Position numbers and translations under genes: made by a program. Positions 8,358 to 17,082 of a DNA stretch of 64,000 bases are shown here, piece after piece. The stretch lies in assembly GCF_031344055.1 (NCBI RefSeq), contig NZ_JADBEN010000006.1; one strand, 5' to 3'. Origin of the DNA: Methylobacillus flagellatus_A. Lineage in GTDB: Bacteria > Pseudomonadota > Gammaproteobacteria > Burkholderiales > Methylophilaceae. The notes under the pieces are model-generated. The model had not been told where the DNA came from, made no database searches, and was given only the letters and a program-made list of their open reading frames with translations. The first letter of the stretch is position 1; every line of letters begins with the position of its first letter.

Positions 8358-9806
8358 ATGAAACGCTATGAAAAGCTGGTGCACGACATCGCGACCGCCA
8401 TTCGCTCCGGCGTGCTCGCTCCAGGCGAGAAACTGCCTTCCGTGCGCCAGGCCTGCCTCAATCACAAGCTGAGCCCGGCCACGGTTTTCCGCGCCTATTA
8501 CGAACTGGAAAACCTGGGCCTGATCCGCGCCCAGCCCAAATCGGGCTATTACGTCAGCAACCATGCCATCAAGCAGCTGGCTTCCAAGACCACGCCCGCG
8601 CCTGGGCAGGAAAGCACCGCCGTCAGCATTTCCGACATGGTGTTTTCCATCCTTGGCTCGATCAAGGACCCGGACACGGTGCCGCTTGGCTCGGCTTTTC
8701 CCTGGCCGGGATTGTTCCCGCTGGAGCGCCTGTCCCGCTCATTGGCGCATGCCACGCGCGACATGGGCCCGGCCGCCATCGTCGAGTCGCTGCCGCCCGG
8801 CAACCGCGACCTGCGCCGGCAGATTGCAAGGCGTTATCTCATGCAGGGCATAGAGGCGGATGTCGATAGCATATTGATTACCAATGGCGCCTTCGAGGCA
8901 TTGAATCTGTGTCTCGAGGCCGTCACCAAGCCCGGCGACCTCGTCGCCATCGAGTCGCCGGCTTTTTACGGCTGTTTGCAAGCGCTGGAGCGCCTGCAGT
9001 TGAAGGCGGTGGAAATCCCGGTAGACCCGGTGCTGGGCATGGACCTCGAGTACCTGGAAAGAATGCTGGAAAAGTGCCCGATACGCGCCTGCTGGAGCAT
9101 GACCAGCTTCCAGAACCCCATGGGGGTTTCCATGCCCGCGGAGCGCAAGCAGGCGCTGGTCGAGCTGTTGACGCGGCACCGCATTCCCTTGATCGAGGAC
9201 GACGTGTACGGCGAGCTCTATTTCGGCATGCAGGAGCACAGGCCTGCCAAGGCGTATGACAAGGAAGGCTATGTCATGCATTGCAGCTCGTTCTCCAAGA
9301 CGCTGGCGCCCGGCTACCGCATCGGCTGGGCATTGCTGCCAAGCCGCTTCGAGCGCGAAGTGGAGCGGCTCAAGGTGATTACTTCCTTATCCACCAGTAC
9401 GATCGCCCAGGCGGCGATCGCGGATTTCCTCCAGCATGGAGGCTATGATCGCCACTTGCGCAGGCTCCGCACCAAGTTCGAGTTGCAGCAATATCAGTAT
9501 CTGCACTTGATCGCGCAGCATTTCCCCGCGGAAGCGCAGGTGACGCGACCCCATGGCGGGTATTTCCTCTGGGTGGCCTTGCCGGAGGAGGTGGACGCAT
9601 TGACGTTGTTCCAACGCGCGCTGGAGCAGGGAGTGAGCATTGCACCCGGCCCGATCTTCTCTGCCAGGCGTCAATGCTGCAATTGCATCCGCATCAATTA
9701 CAGCAAGCCGGTGGATGCGGAGATCGAGCGGGCGTTCAAGACCTTGGGACGTTTGATGGGTACGCTTGAGAGGCGCGATGCGGCCATCAGTGCGGACGAA
9801 AGGTGA
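8358..9806 (+). CDS. MocR/PdxR-family regulator (GntR HTH fused to aminotransferase fold)
   Basis: 482 residues from the ATG at 8358. Residues about 1-75 form a GntR winged helix (KLPSVRQACLNHKLSPATVF). The rest is a type I aminotransferase domain with the PLP-binding lysine in SSFSKTLAPGYRIGW, the aspartate region IPLIEDDVYGELYF and a final arginine segment. Such MocR proteins are usually transcription factors that sense PLP or an amino compound. The target cannot be told from the neighbours, which are fabB upstream and a convergent cyclophilin gene. Confidence 0.85.
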   Translation: MKRYEKLVHDIATAIRSGVLAPGEKLPSVRQACLNHKLSPATVFRAYYELENLGLIRAQPKSGYYVSNHAIKQLASKTTPAPGQESTAVSISDMVFSILGSIKDPDTVPLGSAFPWPGLFPLERLSRSLAHATRDMGPAAIVESLPPGNRDLRRQIARRYLMQGIEADVDSILITNGAFEALNLCLEAVTKPGDLVAIESPAFYGCLQALERLQLKAVEIPVDPVLGMDLEYLERMLEKCPIRACWSMTSFQNPMGVSMPAERKQALVELLTRHRIPLIEDDVYGELYFGMQEHRPAKAYDKEGYVMHCSSFSKTLAPGYRIGWALLPSRFEREVERLKVITSLSTSTIAQAAIADFLQHGGYDRHLRRLRTKFELQQYQYLHLIAQHFPAEAQVTRPHGGYFLWVALPEEVDALTLFQRALEQGVSIAPGPIFSARRQCCNCIRINYSKPVDAEIERAFKTLGRLMGTLERRDAAISADER

Positions 9807-9810
9807 GGTT

Positions 9811-9834
9811 GCCTGGCTGTGATGCCAGCCAGGC
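9811..9834. terminator. Hairpin between convergent MocR and cyclophilin genes
   Basis: Arms GCCTGGCTG (9811-9819) and CAGCCAGGC (9826-9834) form a 9-bp stem with a 6-base loop between two converging genes. No clear T-tract flanks it, so termination is inferred from position. Confidence 0.45.
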
Positions 9835-9848
9835 CTGTTGACTAGCTT

Positions 9849-10406
9849 TTACTCCTTGATCGTGACCGACTCGATCACGATGTTCTGGAATGGCGCGTCG
9901 CCGCCGTCGGTGGGCATGATCGCGATACGCTGCACCACATCCATGCCCTTGATCACGCGGCCGAACACGGTATAGCCCCATCCTGTCTCGGAGCGTTCGC
10001 TGAAATTGAGCGAGGCGTTGTTGGCGACGTTGATGAAGAACTGGTCGGAAGCCGAATGGGGATCGCCGGTGCGCGCCATGGCGATCGTGCCGGTGGCGTT
10101 GGTCAGGCCGTTGTCCGCCTCGTTCCTGATCGGCGGATGCGTGGGCTTGGGCTCGAAATTGGCGTCCAGCCCGCCGCCTTGGATCATGAAGCCTGCGATC
10201 ACGCGGTGGAATATCGTGCCTGCGTAATGGCCTTCCTTGGCGTAGCGGATGAAGTTGGCCACGGTGTTGGGGGCTTTTTCGCTATTGAGGTCGACGACGA
10301 TCAGACCCTCGCTGGTCTGGATTTCGGCGAGCGGCTCGGCCATGGCCGGCATGGTTCCCAATAACAGGACCAGGAGTGTTGGCAGATGCAGGAGTTTGGA
10401 CAGCAT
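9849..10406 (-). CDS. Periplasmic cyclophilin-type peptidyl-prolyl isomerase (PpiA-like)
   Basis: 185 residues with a cleavable signal peptide (LLVLLLGTMPAMA, cleavage near 23). The cyclophilin core follows, with FHRVIAGFMIQGGG, FFINVANNASLNF and GWGYTVFGRVI. It should catalyse cis-trans isomerisation of X-Pro bonds in exported proteins. The gene lies 12 bases downstream of serB on the same strand and is probably co-transcribed with it, though no functional link is known. Confidence 0.92.
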   Translation of the reverse strand: MLSKLLHLPTLLVLLLGTMPAMAEPLAEIQTSEGLIVVDLNSEKAPNTVANFIRYAKEGHYAGTIFHRVIAGFMIQGGGLDANFEPKPTHPPIRNEADNGLTNATGTIAMARTGDPHSASDQFFINVANNASLNFSERSETGWGYTVFGRVIKGMDVVQRIAIMPTDGGDAPFQNIVIESVTIKE

Positions 10407-10418
10407 AGAACAATTTCC

Positions 10419-11291
10419 TCAATGACAGGTTGGGGCTGAAGATACGGACAGCGGGGCAAACAAATACACCAGGCCTTCCAGGTCTACGTGGTTGAGCGCG
10501 TAGGTGGCCTGCTGCTGCACAACGGGTTTGGCATGGTAGGCCACGCCGCAGCCGGCGGCAGACATCATCTTGAGGTCGTTGGCGCCGTCGCCGATGGCGG
10601 CCACCTGGTCGTGCCGCAGGCCCAGCTCCTGGCGGAAGCGCTCGAGATAGTCGGCCTTGGCCTGGGCGTCGACAATATGGCCGAGCAGGCGCCCGGTCAG
10701 CTTGCCATCGACGATCTCCAGCGAGTTGGCCTTGGCGACGTCCAGGTCCAGCATGGCCTTGACCCGGTCGGCAAAGAAGTCGAAGCCGCCAGACACCAGC
10801 ATGGTCTTGATGCCGTGCTGCTTGCACGCCGCGATCCAGGCTTGCGCGCCGGGCGTCAATTGCAGGCGCTCGTCGATCACGCGCTGCAAGGCAGACGCGT
10901 CCAGCCCCTTGAGCAGGGCCACGCGGCGGCGCAGGCTTTCGGCAAACTCGATCTCGCCGCGCATCGCGCTCTCCGTGATCGCCGCGACTTGCGGCTTGAG
11001 GCCTTGCATGTCGGCAATCTCGTCTATGCATTCTATGGTGATCAGGGTGGAGTCCATGTCCATCACCGCCAGGCCCAGGTTGTTCAGCTGATGTTTGTCT
11101 TCCACCAGCGCGACATCAATGCGCTGCTCGAGGCAGAACGCATGCAGTGCGGGAGGAATCTCCGCCTGGCCAGCCAACTGATAGGCATGTTCGCCGATCT
11201 GGATAAACTGCTGGTGGCTGGCGCTGAGTAGCTGGTGGATATGGGCCAATTGCTCGAATCTGATTACCGGGCCCTGGATGACGAGGCGCAT
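10419..11291 (-). CDS. serB: Phosphoserine phosphatase SerB
   Basis: 290 residues from the ATG at 11289-11291. The HAD motif DMDST at 78-82 carries the nucleophile Asp78 and Asp80; later motifs are LVSGGFDFFADR and the GDGANDLKMM metal site. It performs the last step of serine synthesis. This matters in a methylotroph because serine feeds one-carbon metabolism. The N-terminal 70 residues correspond to the regulatory region found in proteobacterial SerB. It is transcribed divergently from sucC. Confidence 0.93.
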   Translation of the reverse strand: MRLVIQGPVIRFEQLAHIHQLLSASHQQFIQIGEHAYQLAGQAEIPPALHAFCLEQRIDVALVEDKHQLNNLGLAVMDMDSTLITIECIDEIADMQGLKPQVAAITESAMRGEIEFAESLRRRVALLKGLDASALQRVIDERLQLTPGAQAWIAACKQHGIKTMLVSGGFDFFADRVKAMLDLDVAKANSLEIVDGKLTGRLLGHIVDAQAKADYLERFRQELGLRHDQVAAIGDGANDLKMMSAAGCGVAYHAKPVVQQQATYALNHVDLEGLVYLFAPLSVSSAPTCH

Positions 11292-11325
11292 ATGCGAAAA
11301 CACTATGGGGTGAAAATTGGGCTTT

Positions 11326-11331
11326 ATTATA
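11326..11331 (-). promoter_or_regulatory. Putative -10 box of serB
   Basis: On the minus strand a consensus TATAAT lies 35 bases before the serB ATG. A convincing -35 box at 16-18 bases was not found, so the promoter call rests on the -10 alone. Confidence 0.4.
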
Positions 11332-11456
11332 CATGGCTGCAACTATTGCCGGATTCGAACTTGCTCGCCTGCTGATGCGGCCCTTGGGTCTCCGTGCTGG
11401 CGCAATACGGGGATTTGCGCGAAAATACGCTATTAGTCCATCACAAAAGTAAAAAC

Positions 11457-12620
11457 ATGAATTTGCATGAGTATCAGGCCAAGGCGCTGCTGCAGCGTTA
11501 CGGCGTGAACGTGCCGCGCAGCCAGGTGGCGGAGACGGCACAGGCGGCGGTGGATGCCGCACGAGCCCTGGAGGGCGACGCCTGGGTGGTAAAGGCCCAG
11601 GTGCATGCCGGCGGCCGTGGCAAGGCCGGCGGCGTCAAGCTGGTGCGCAACCTGGACGAGGTGCAGGATATCGCGGTCAGCCTGCTTGGCAAGCGCTTGG
11701 TCACCTACCAGAACGCTCCGGACGGCCAGCCCGTGGAAAAAGTGCTGGTCGAGGAAACGCTGCCGATCGCCCGTGAACTGTATGTCTCCATGCTCGTGGA
11801 CCGCTCGCTGGAGCGCGTCGTGCTGGTGGCTTCGGCGGCGGGCGGCATGGAAATCGAGGAAATCGCCAAGGACAGCCCGGAAAAAATCCTGCAGGAGGTC
11901 TGCGACCCGCTGAACGGGCTGGTGGATTACCAGGCACGCAATATCGCGTTTGCACTGGGGCTGGCCGGCGACCAGATCGCGGCGTTCACGCGGCTGGCCA
12001 AGGGGCTGTACCGCCTGTTCAAGGAAAACGACCTGGCATTGCTGGAAATCAACCCGCTGATCGTTACCGCGGAAGGCGCGCTGGTGGCGCTGGATTGCAA
12101 GATGAGCGTCGATGACAATGCGCTCTACCGCCGCCGCGAACTCGCGGAGCAGCGGGACTGGAGCCAGGACGACGCCAAGGAGGCCGAGGCGCATAATGCC
12201 GGGCTCAACTACATCGCATTGAACGGCAATATCGGCTGTATGGTGAACGGCGCCGGCCTGGCCATGGCGACCATGGACCTGATCAAGCTGCACGGCGGCG
12301 CGCCCGCCAACTTCCTCGACGTCGGCGGCGGCGCTACCGCGACCACGGTGGCGCGCGCGTTCAAGATCATTCTCGCCGACCCCAACGTCAAGGCCATTCT
12401 CGTCAATATCTTCGGCGGCATCATGCGTTGCGACATCATTGCCGAAGGCATCATCACTGCAGTCAAGGAAGTGGGCATCGAGATTCCCGTGGTGGTCCGC
12501 CTGGAAGGCACCAATGTCGAGCTCGGCCGCAAGATGCTGAGCGAGAGCGGCTTATCCATAATTTCTGCCGCAGGCCTCACCGATGCCGCGCAGCAGGCAG
12601 TAGCAGCAGTGAAGGCGTAA
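11457..12620 (+). CDS. sucC: Succinyl-CoA synthetase, beta subunit
   Basis: 387 residues, standard length, starting MNLHEYQAKALLQRYGV at 11457. The ATP-grasp N-terminal domain has VVKAQVHAGGRGKAGGVKLV, and the C-terminal domain carries NIFGGIMRCD. Together with SucD it interconverts succinyl-CoA and succinate with nucleotide triphosphate formation. sucD begins 2 bases after the stop. Many obligate methylotrophs of this group have an incomplete TCA cycle, so the complex may mainly serve succinyl-CoA supply; that last point is inference. Confidence 0.95.
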   Translation: MNLHEYQAKALLQRYGVNVPRSQVAETAQAAVDAARALEGDAWVVKAQVHAGGRGKAGGVKLVRNLDEVQDIAVSLLGKRLVTYQNAPDGQPVEKVLVEETLPIARELYVSMLVDRSLERVVLVASAAGGMEIEEIAKDSPEKILQEVCDPLNGLVDYQARNIAFALGLAGDQIAAFTRLAKGLYRLFKENDLALLEINPLIVTAEGALVALDCKMSVDDNALYRRRELAEQRDWSQDDAKEAEAHNAGLNYIALNGNIGCMVNGAGLAMATMDLIKLHGGAPANFLDVGGGATATTVARAFKIILADPNVKAILVNIFGGIMRCDIIAEGIITAVKEVGIEIPVVVRLEGTNVELGRKMLSESGLSIISAAGLTDAAQQAVAAVKA

Positions 12621-12622
12621 CG

Positions 12623-13501
12623 ATGGCAATACTGGTCAACAAGCATACCAAGGTCCTCTGCCAGGGCTTTACCGGCAAGCAGGGTACATTCCACTCCGAG
12701 CAGGCGCTGGCCTACGGCACCCAGATGGTGGGCGGCGTCACGCCGGGCAAGGGCGGTCAACGCCATCTCGACCTGCCCGTTTTCAATACCATGCGCGCCG
12801 CAGTGGGCGAGACGGGGGCCAATGCCTCGGTGATCTACGTGCCTCCCGCATTCGCCGCGGATTCCATCCTGGAAGCCTGCGATGCGGGCATTGAGCTGAT
12901 CGTCTGCATTACCGAGGGCATCCCGGTGCTGGACATGCTCAACGTCAAGGCGGCGCTCCAGGCCAACGGCGCCCGGCTGGTCGGCCCCAACTGTCCTGGC
13001 GTGATTACGCCGGACGAATGCAAGATCGGCATCATGCCCGGCAGCATCCACCTGCGCGGCAAGGTCGGCATCGTATCGCGCTCCGGCACCTTGACCTATG
13101 AAGCCGTGCACCAGACGACGGCGCTGGGCCTGGGGCAATCCACTTGCGTCGGCATCGGCGGCGACCCGATCCGCGGCATGGATTTCGTCGATTGCCTCGA
13201 GCTGTTCGAGGCCGATCCGGAAACCGAGGCGATCATCATGGTGGGCGAGATCGGCGGCAGCGACGAAGAGGCGGCGGCGGAATACATCAAGCAATACGTG
13301 AGCAAGCCGGTCGCGGGTTACATTGCCGGCCAGACGGCGCCAGCGGGCAAGCGCATGGGGCATGCCGGTGCGATCATTTCCGGCGGCAGCGGCAAGGCCG
13401 AGGACAAGATCAGGGCATTGGAGCAAGCCGGGGTCGTGGTGGCCAGTTCGCCGGCGGAGCTGGGCGAAGCGGTCCAGGCCGCGATCAAGGCCAAGCAATA
13501 A
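12623..13501 (+). CDS. sucD: Succinyl-CoA synthetase, alpha subunit
   Basis: 292 residues starting MAILVNKHTKVLCQGFTGKQ. The CoA-binding Rossmann fold lies at the N-terminus (GFTGKQGTFH), and the phosphorylated histidine sits in GKRMGHAGAIISGGSGKAE. It forms the catalytic heterodimer with SucC, encoded 2 bases upstream. A long frame running into this region from inside sucC is out of register with the family N-terminus and was not used. Confidence 0.95.
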   Translation: MAILVNKHTKVLCQGFTGKQGTFHSEQALAYGTQMVGGVTPGKGGQRHLDLPVFNTMRAAVGETGANASVIYVPPAFAADSILEACDAGIELIVCITEGIPVLDMLNVKAALQANGARLVGPNCPGVITPDECKIGIMPGSIHLRGKVGIVSRSGTLTYEAVHQTTALGLGQSTCVGIGGDPIRGMDFVDCLELFEADPETEAIIMVGEIGGSDEEAAAEYIKQYVSKPVAGYIAGQTAPAGKRMGHAGAIISGGSGKAEDKIRALEQAGVVVASSPAELGEAVQAAIKAKQ

Positions 13502-13550
13502 GCTATCGGGTAGGCAATTTGTGTTCAATTTATCAGCCATGGAAATCTCT

Positions 13551-14504
13551 ATGTTGCGTCGTTTAACTGCAGTGGTGCTCTGTAGCGCATGGCTGGGCAT
13601 GGCGGCAGCGCCCGCCATTGCGCAAGACCAGGTGCCTTACCTCCTGACCGTGTCGTCCAAGGGCGACCTTGCCACCGTCAAGTCATTGCTGAACAGCGGG
13701 GTCAATCCCAATACCAAGGATGCGGAGGGCATCACCGCCCTGATGTACGCGGCGCGCAAGGACAAGGCGGACGTCGCACGCGCCTTGCTGGAAAAAGGGG
13801 CGGACGTGAATGCCAAGGATGCGGGTGGCTGGACGGCGCTGATGTTCGCGGCCAAGAAGAATTTTGTCGCCACCGCCAAGGTACTGCTCGAGCACGGCGC
13901 GGATGCCAAGGTGCGCGACGAATCCGGCTGGAGCGCATTGGGCATGGCGGCAACCTCCGGCTACAGCGAGATAGTGGGCCTGTTGGTGGAACGCGGCATC
14001 GACCCCAGCAGCAAGAGCGACGACGGCAAGAGCATCCTCATGTATGCCGCCAGAAACGGCGATATCGACACCATCAATACCCTGCTGGCCCAGGGTGCCG
14101 ACATCGCCGCACGCGACCGTTTCGGCCTGACCGCGCTCATGTATGCGGCGCGCGAGGGCAATGCGGAGGCGACCGAATTGCTGCTCGACAAGGGGGCCAA
14201 GGTGGACGCCCAGGACAAGACCAAGTGGACAGCGCTGGGCTGGGCAGTCAAGAAGTCCCAGGAGGCAACGGCCAAGGTATTGATCGAGAAGGGCGCCAAC
14301 GTCAACCACAGGGATTCCGAAGGCACGCCCATCCTGCAATATGCAGTGAGCGAGGGCAATGTCGAGCTGGTCAAGCTGCTGCTGGCCAGCGGCGCCGACG
14401 TGAAGGCCAAGGACCAGTACGGCCTGACCGCGCTGGTCTACGCCCTGAAAGGCAAGAAACCCGAAATCGTGCAGTTGATCAAGGATGCAGGTGGCAGCTA
14501 CTAA
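13551..14504 (+). CDS. Secreted ankyrin-repeat protein
   Basis: 317 residues from the ATG at 13551 (GGAA 6 bases upstream); an in-frame ATG at 13539 is possible. A signal peptide (VVLCSAWLGMAAAPAIA) is followed by nine tandem ankyrin repeats of 33 residues covering the whole mature protein, with the usual TALMYAA and LLEKGADVN signatures. It is therefore a purely repeat-built periplasmic protein likely to bind another protein. It sits between sucD and nadE, whose functions give no clue to the partner. Confidence 0.88.
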   Translation: MLRRLTAVVLCSAWLGMAAAPAIAQDQVPYLLTVSSKGDLATVKSLLNSGVNPNTKDAEGITALMYAARKDKADVARALLEKGADVNAKDAGGWTALMFAAKKNFVATAKVLLEHGADAKVRDESGWSALGMAATSGYSEIVGLLVERGIDPSSKSDDGKSILMYAARNGDIDTINTLLAQGADIAARDRFGLTALMYAAREGNAEATELLLDKGAKVDAQDKTKWTALGWAVKKSQEATAKVLIEKGANVNHRDSEGTPILQYAVSEGNVELVKLLLASGADVKAKDQYGLTALVYALKGKKPEIVQLIKDAGGSY

Positions 14505-14567
14505 AGTGCAGTTATGCCGGATGCAGCAATGTCGCGGATGCCGGCTTTTGCAAATTGCAGGTGTGAC

Positions 14568-16175
14568 ATGAAGATCGCGGTTGCTCAACTCAACGCCACG
14601 GCCGGCGACCTGGCAGGCAATGCCGCCAGGATCGTCGAACAGGCCCTGCGTGCCGAAGCCGTCGGGGCGACCTTGCTGCTCTGTCCCGAACTGGCGTTGT
14701 CCGGATATTCTCCTGAGGACCTGCTGTTGCGGGACGATTTCAACCAGGCATGCGAGCGCGCGCTGCATGCCTTGGCGCAGGAGTTGCCCGCTGCATTGAC
14801 CGTGGTGGTCGGGCATCCGCGCAAGCATCTTGGCAACCGCTATAACGCGGCCTCGGTACTGGAGGGCGGCAAGGTCTGCCATACCTATCATAAGGAGCTG
14901 TTGCCCAACGACAGCGTGTTCGACGAAGTGCGCTACTTCAGCGAGGGCAGCGAGGCGCTGGTCATCGACCACCGGGGCCACAGGCTCGGCATCGTGATCT
15001 GTGCCGACGTCTGGGCGCCCGAGCCCGCCCGCCGCGCGCGCGATGCGGGCGCGGACTTGCTGCTGGTGCTGAATGCTTCGCCGTATCACATCGGCAAGCA
15101 GCAGGAACGCTATGCCGTGGTGCGCGACCGCATCAAGGAAAACGGGTTGCCCGTGGTCTATGTCAACCTGGTCGGCGGCCAGGATGAGCTGGTATTCGAC
15201 GGCGCGTCGTTCGTGATGAACGATGAAGGCACATTGACGCAGCAACTGCCGTCATTTGAGGAGGCATTGGGCATCGTGTCCTTCAGCGATGGTGCGCCCG
15301 AGCTGGGGGAGGTTCATCCTGTGCCCGAGCTGGAACCGGCGGTTTACCAGGCGCTGAGCCTGGGGTTCCGGGACTACGTCGTTAAGAACAATTTTCTCGG
15401 CGTGCTGCTCGGTTTGTCGGGGGGCATCGATTCCGCGCTGACATTGGCGATTGCCGTGGATGCGCTGGGTGCCGACAAGGTGCAGGCGGTGATGATGCCT
15501 TCGGAGTTCACGGCTTCCATCAGCATGGAGGATGCCCGTGCGATGGCGGCGGGGCTCGGCGTGCGCTATAGCGAGATTGCGATCGGCCCGGTATTCGAGT
15601 CGTTCTGCGCCGCATTGGCGCCGGAGTTTGCCGGCAAGCCGTTTGACACTGCGGAGGAAAACCTGCAGGCGCGCATTCGCGGCACCTTGCTGATGGCGAT
15701 TTCCAACAAGTTCGGCGGCATCGTGGTGACTACCGGCAACAAGAGCGAGACTGCGGTAGGATATTCGACACTGTATGGCGATATGGCGGGCGGGTTTGCC
15801 TTGCTCAAGGACGTTTCCAAGACATTGGTCTACCAGCTGGCCAAATACCGGAATATGATCAGCCCGGTGATTCCGGAGCGTATCATCGTGCGGCCGCCGT
15901 CGGCCGAATTGCGCCATGGGCAGACCGATCAGGACAGCTTGCCGGATTACGCCGTGCTGGACGGTATCATGGAGGCTTACGTCGAGCACGACTACAGCTG
16001 GGAAGAAATTCTGGCGCTGGGTTACCGTGAGCAGGACGTGCTCCGGGTTACCCGGTTGATCGACAGGAACGAGTACAAGCGGCGTCAAGCCCCTATTGGA
16101 GTCCGTGTGACGAAACGCGGGTTTGGCAAGGACAGGCGCTACCCATTGACCAACAAGTTCGCGTTCAATGGGTAG
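14568..16175 (+). CDS. nadE: Glutamine-dependent NAD(+) synthetase
   Basis: 535 residues. The N-terminal nitrilase-type glutaminase domain (MKIAVAQLNATAGDLAGN, then the catalytic cysteine in IVICADVW) is followed by an ATP-pyrophosphatase NAD synthetase domain with the P-loop LSGGIDSALTLA. It amidates nicotinic acid adenine dinucleotide to NAD using glutamine-derived ammonia. glnB begins 37 bases downstream, an arrangement frequent in betaproteobacteria. Confidence 0.95.
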   Translation: MKIAVAQLNATAGDLAGNAARIVEQALRAEAVGATLLLCPELALSGYSPEDLLLRDDFNQACERALHALAQELPAALTVVVGHPRKHLGNRYNAASVLEGGKVCHTYHKELLPNDSVFDEVRYFSEGSEALVIDHRGHRLGIVICADVWAPEPARRARDAGADLLLVLNASPYHIGKQQERYAVVRDRIKENGLPVVYVNLVGGQDELVFDGASFVMNDEGTLTQQLPSFEEALGIVSFSDGAPELGEVHPVPELEPAVYQALSLGFRDYVVKNNFLGVLLGLSGGIDSALTLAIAVDALGADKVQAVMMPSEFTASISMEDARAMAAGLGVRYSEIAIGPVFESFCAALAPEFAGKPFDTAEENLQARIRGTLLMAISNKFGGIVVTTGNKSETAVGYSTLYGDMAGGFALLKDVSKTLVYQLAKYRNMISPVIPERIIVRPPSAELRHGQTDQDSLPDYAVLDGIMEAYVEHDYSWEEILALGYREQDVLRVTRLIDRNEYKRRQAPIGVRVTKRGFGKDRRYPLTNKFAFNG

Positions 16176-16212
16176 TTTCGAGACGGAAAGCAAACAGGAG
16201 AAGGAACAAGCG

Positions 16213-16551
16213 ATGAAGAAAATTGAAGCAGTGATCAAGCCATTCAAGCTCGACGAGGTGCGCGAGGCGTTGTCCGAGATCGGGGCAAACGGGCTCACCG
16301 TGACCGAGGTGAAGGGTTTCGGCCGCCAGAAAGGCCATACCGAGCTTTACCGCGGCGCGGAGTATGTGGTGGATTTCCTGCCCAAGATCAAGGTCGAGCT
16401 GGTGGTGACCGACGATATCGTCGATGCGGCGGTGGAGTCCATCATTAAGGCCGCGCGTACCGGCAAGATCGGTGACGGCAAGATTTTTGTCACGCCCGTG
16501 GAGCAGATCATCCGTATCCGTACCGGCGAGACTGACGAGGCTGCCATTTAA
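16213..16551 (+). CDS. glnB: Nitrogen regulatory protein PII (GlnB)
   Basis: 112 residues, exact PII length, starting after a strong GGAGAAGGA ribosome-binding site. The T-loop GHTELYRGAEYVVDFLPK contains Tyr51, the uridylylation site, and the C-terminus IRIRTGETDEAAI is GlnB-like. PII senses 2-oxoglutarate, ATP and glutamine status and controls glutamine synthetase adenylylation and NtrB. It could equally be named glnK, but there is no amtB next to it. Confidence 0.93.
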   Translation: MKKIEAVIKPFKLDEVREALSEIGANGLTVTEVKGFGRQKGHTELYRGAEYVVDFLPKIKVELVVTDDIVDAAVESIIKAARTGKIGDGKIFVTPVEQIIRIRTGETDEAAI

Positions 16552-16604
16552 TTATCCTACGCGTTCGTTTTACCCAAATGTTTGCCTTGAATGGAGGGTG
16601 AGCT

Positions 16605-16985
16605 GTGATCAAGATCAAGCAGATGCTGCATACCGGCATCATCGTGTCCGACATGGAGCGTTCGCGCGCCTTCTACGAGGGCGTGCTCGGCCTGGTGCCG
16701 AGCGACAAGCGCCCGCCATTGAGCTTTGACGGCGCCTGGTACGATATCGGCATCAACCAGTTGCACCTGATGGTCGTGCCCGATCCGTATGCCGATGCCG
16801 AGCTTCCCGGCCACGGAGGGCGCGACTACCACGTGGCCTTTGCCGTGGACGACGTGATGGAGATCAAGCAGGCATTGGACGAGGCCGGCGTGGAGTACAC
16901 CATGAGCATGTCCGGGCGGGCGGCCTTGTTCTGCCGCGATCCCGACGGCAATGCGATCGAGTTCTCCGCCGTGAAGATGGATTGA
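16605..16985 (+). CDS. VOC (glyoxalase/dioxygenase-fold) protein
   Basis: 126 residues from a GTG at 16605 with a good GGAGGG ribosome-binding site. The vicinal-oxygen-chelate fold is seen in HTGIIVSDMERSRAFYEGVLGL at the start and CRDPDGNAIEFSAV at the end, with candidate metal ligands His8, His50 and Glu near 120. Substrate unknown; possibilities include lactoylglutathione lyase-like, fosfomycin-resistance-like or other VOC activities. It ends before a strong bidirectional terminator. Confidence 0.8.
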   Translation: MIKIKQMLHTGIIVSDMERSRAFYEGVLGLVPSDKRPPLSFDGAWYDIGINQLHLMVVPDPYADAELPGHGGRDYHVAFAVDDVMEIKQALDEAGVEYTMSMSGRAALFCRDPDGNAIEFSAVKMD

Positions 16986-17044
16986 CCGCGCTGTTCATTG
17001 CGTCGATCAGTCCGGGAGCAACCGGCTGATCTTGTCGAGCAGAC

Positions 17045-17078
17045 AAAAAAGCCTGGCATCATGCCAGGCTTTTTTTTT
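17045..17078. terminator. Bidirectional rho-independent terminator
   Basis: A-run 17045-17050, stem GCCTGGCA (17051-17058) and TGCCAGGC (17062-17069), then nine T. It serves both the VOC gene from the left and the iron permease gene from the right. Confidence 0.9.
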
Positions 17079-17082
17079 GCGT

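Noticed and set aside
11346..11365. tRNA-like GGATTCGAAC segment between serB and sucC
   Set aside because: On the minus strand it resembles a T-loop, but the flanking bases cannot form the T-stem and no acceptor or anticodon arms were found.
12428..12622. Upstream extension of sucD into sucC
   Set aside because: The extension has no family resemblance; the ATG at 12623 gives the standard SucD N-terminus.
13683..15245. 520-codon open frame antisense to the ankyrin gene and nadE
   Set aside because: It covers two well-supported plus-strand genes, and its repetitive look merely mirrors the ankyrin repeats.
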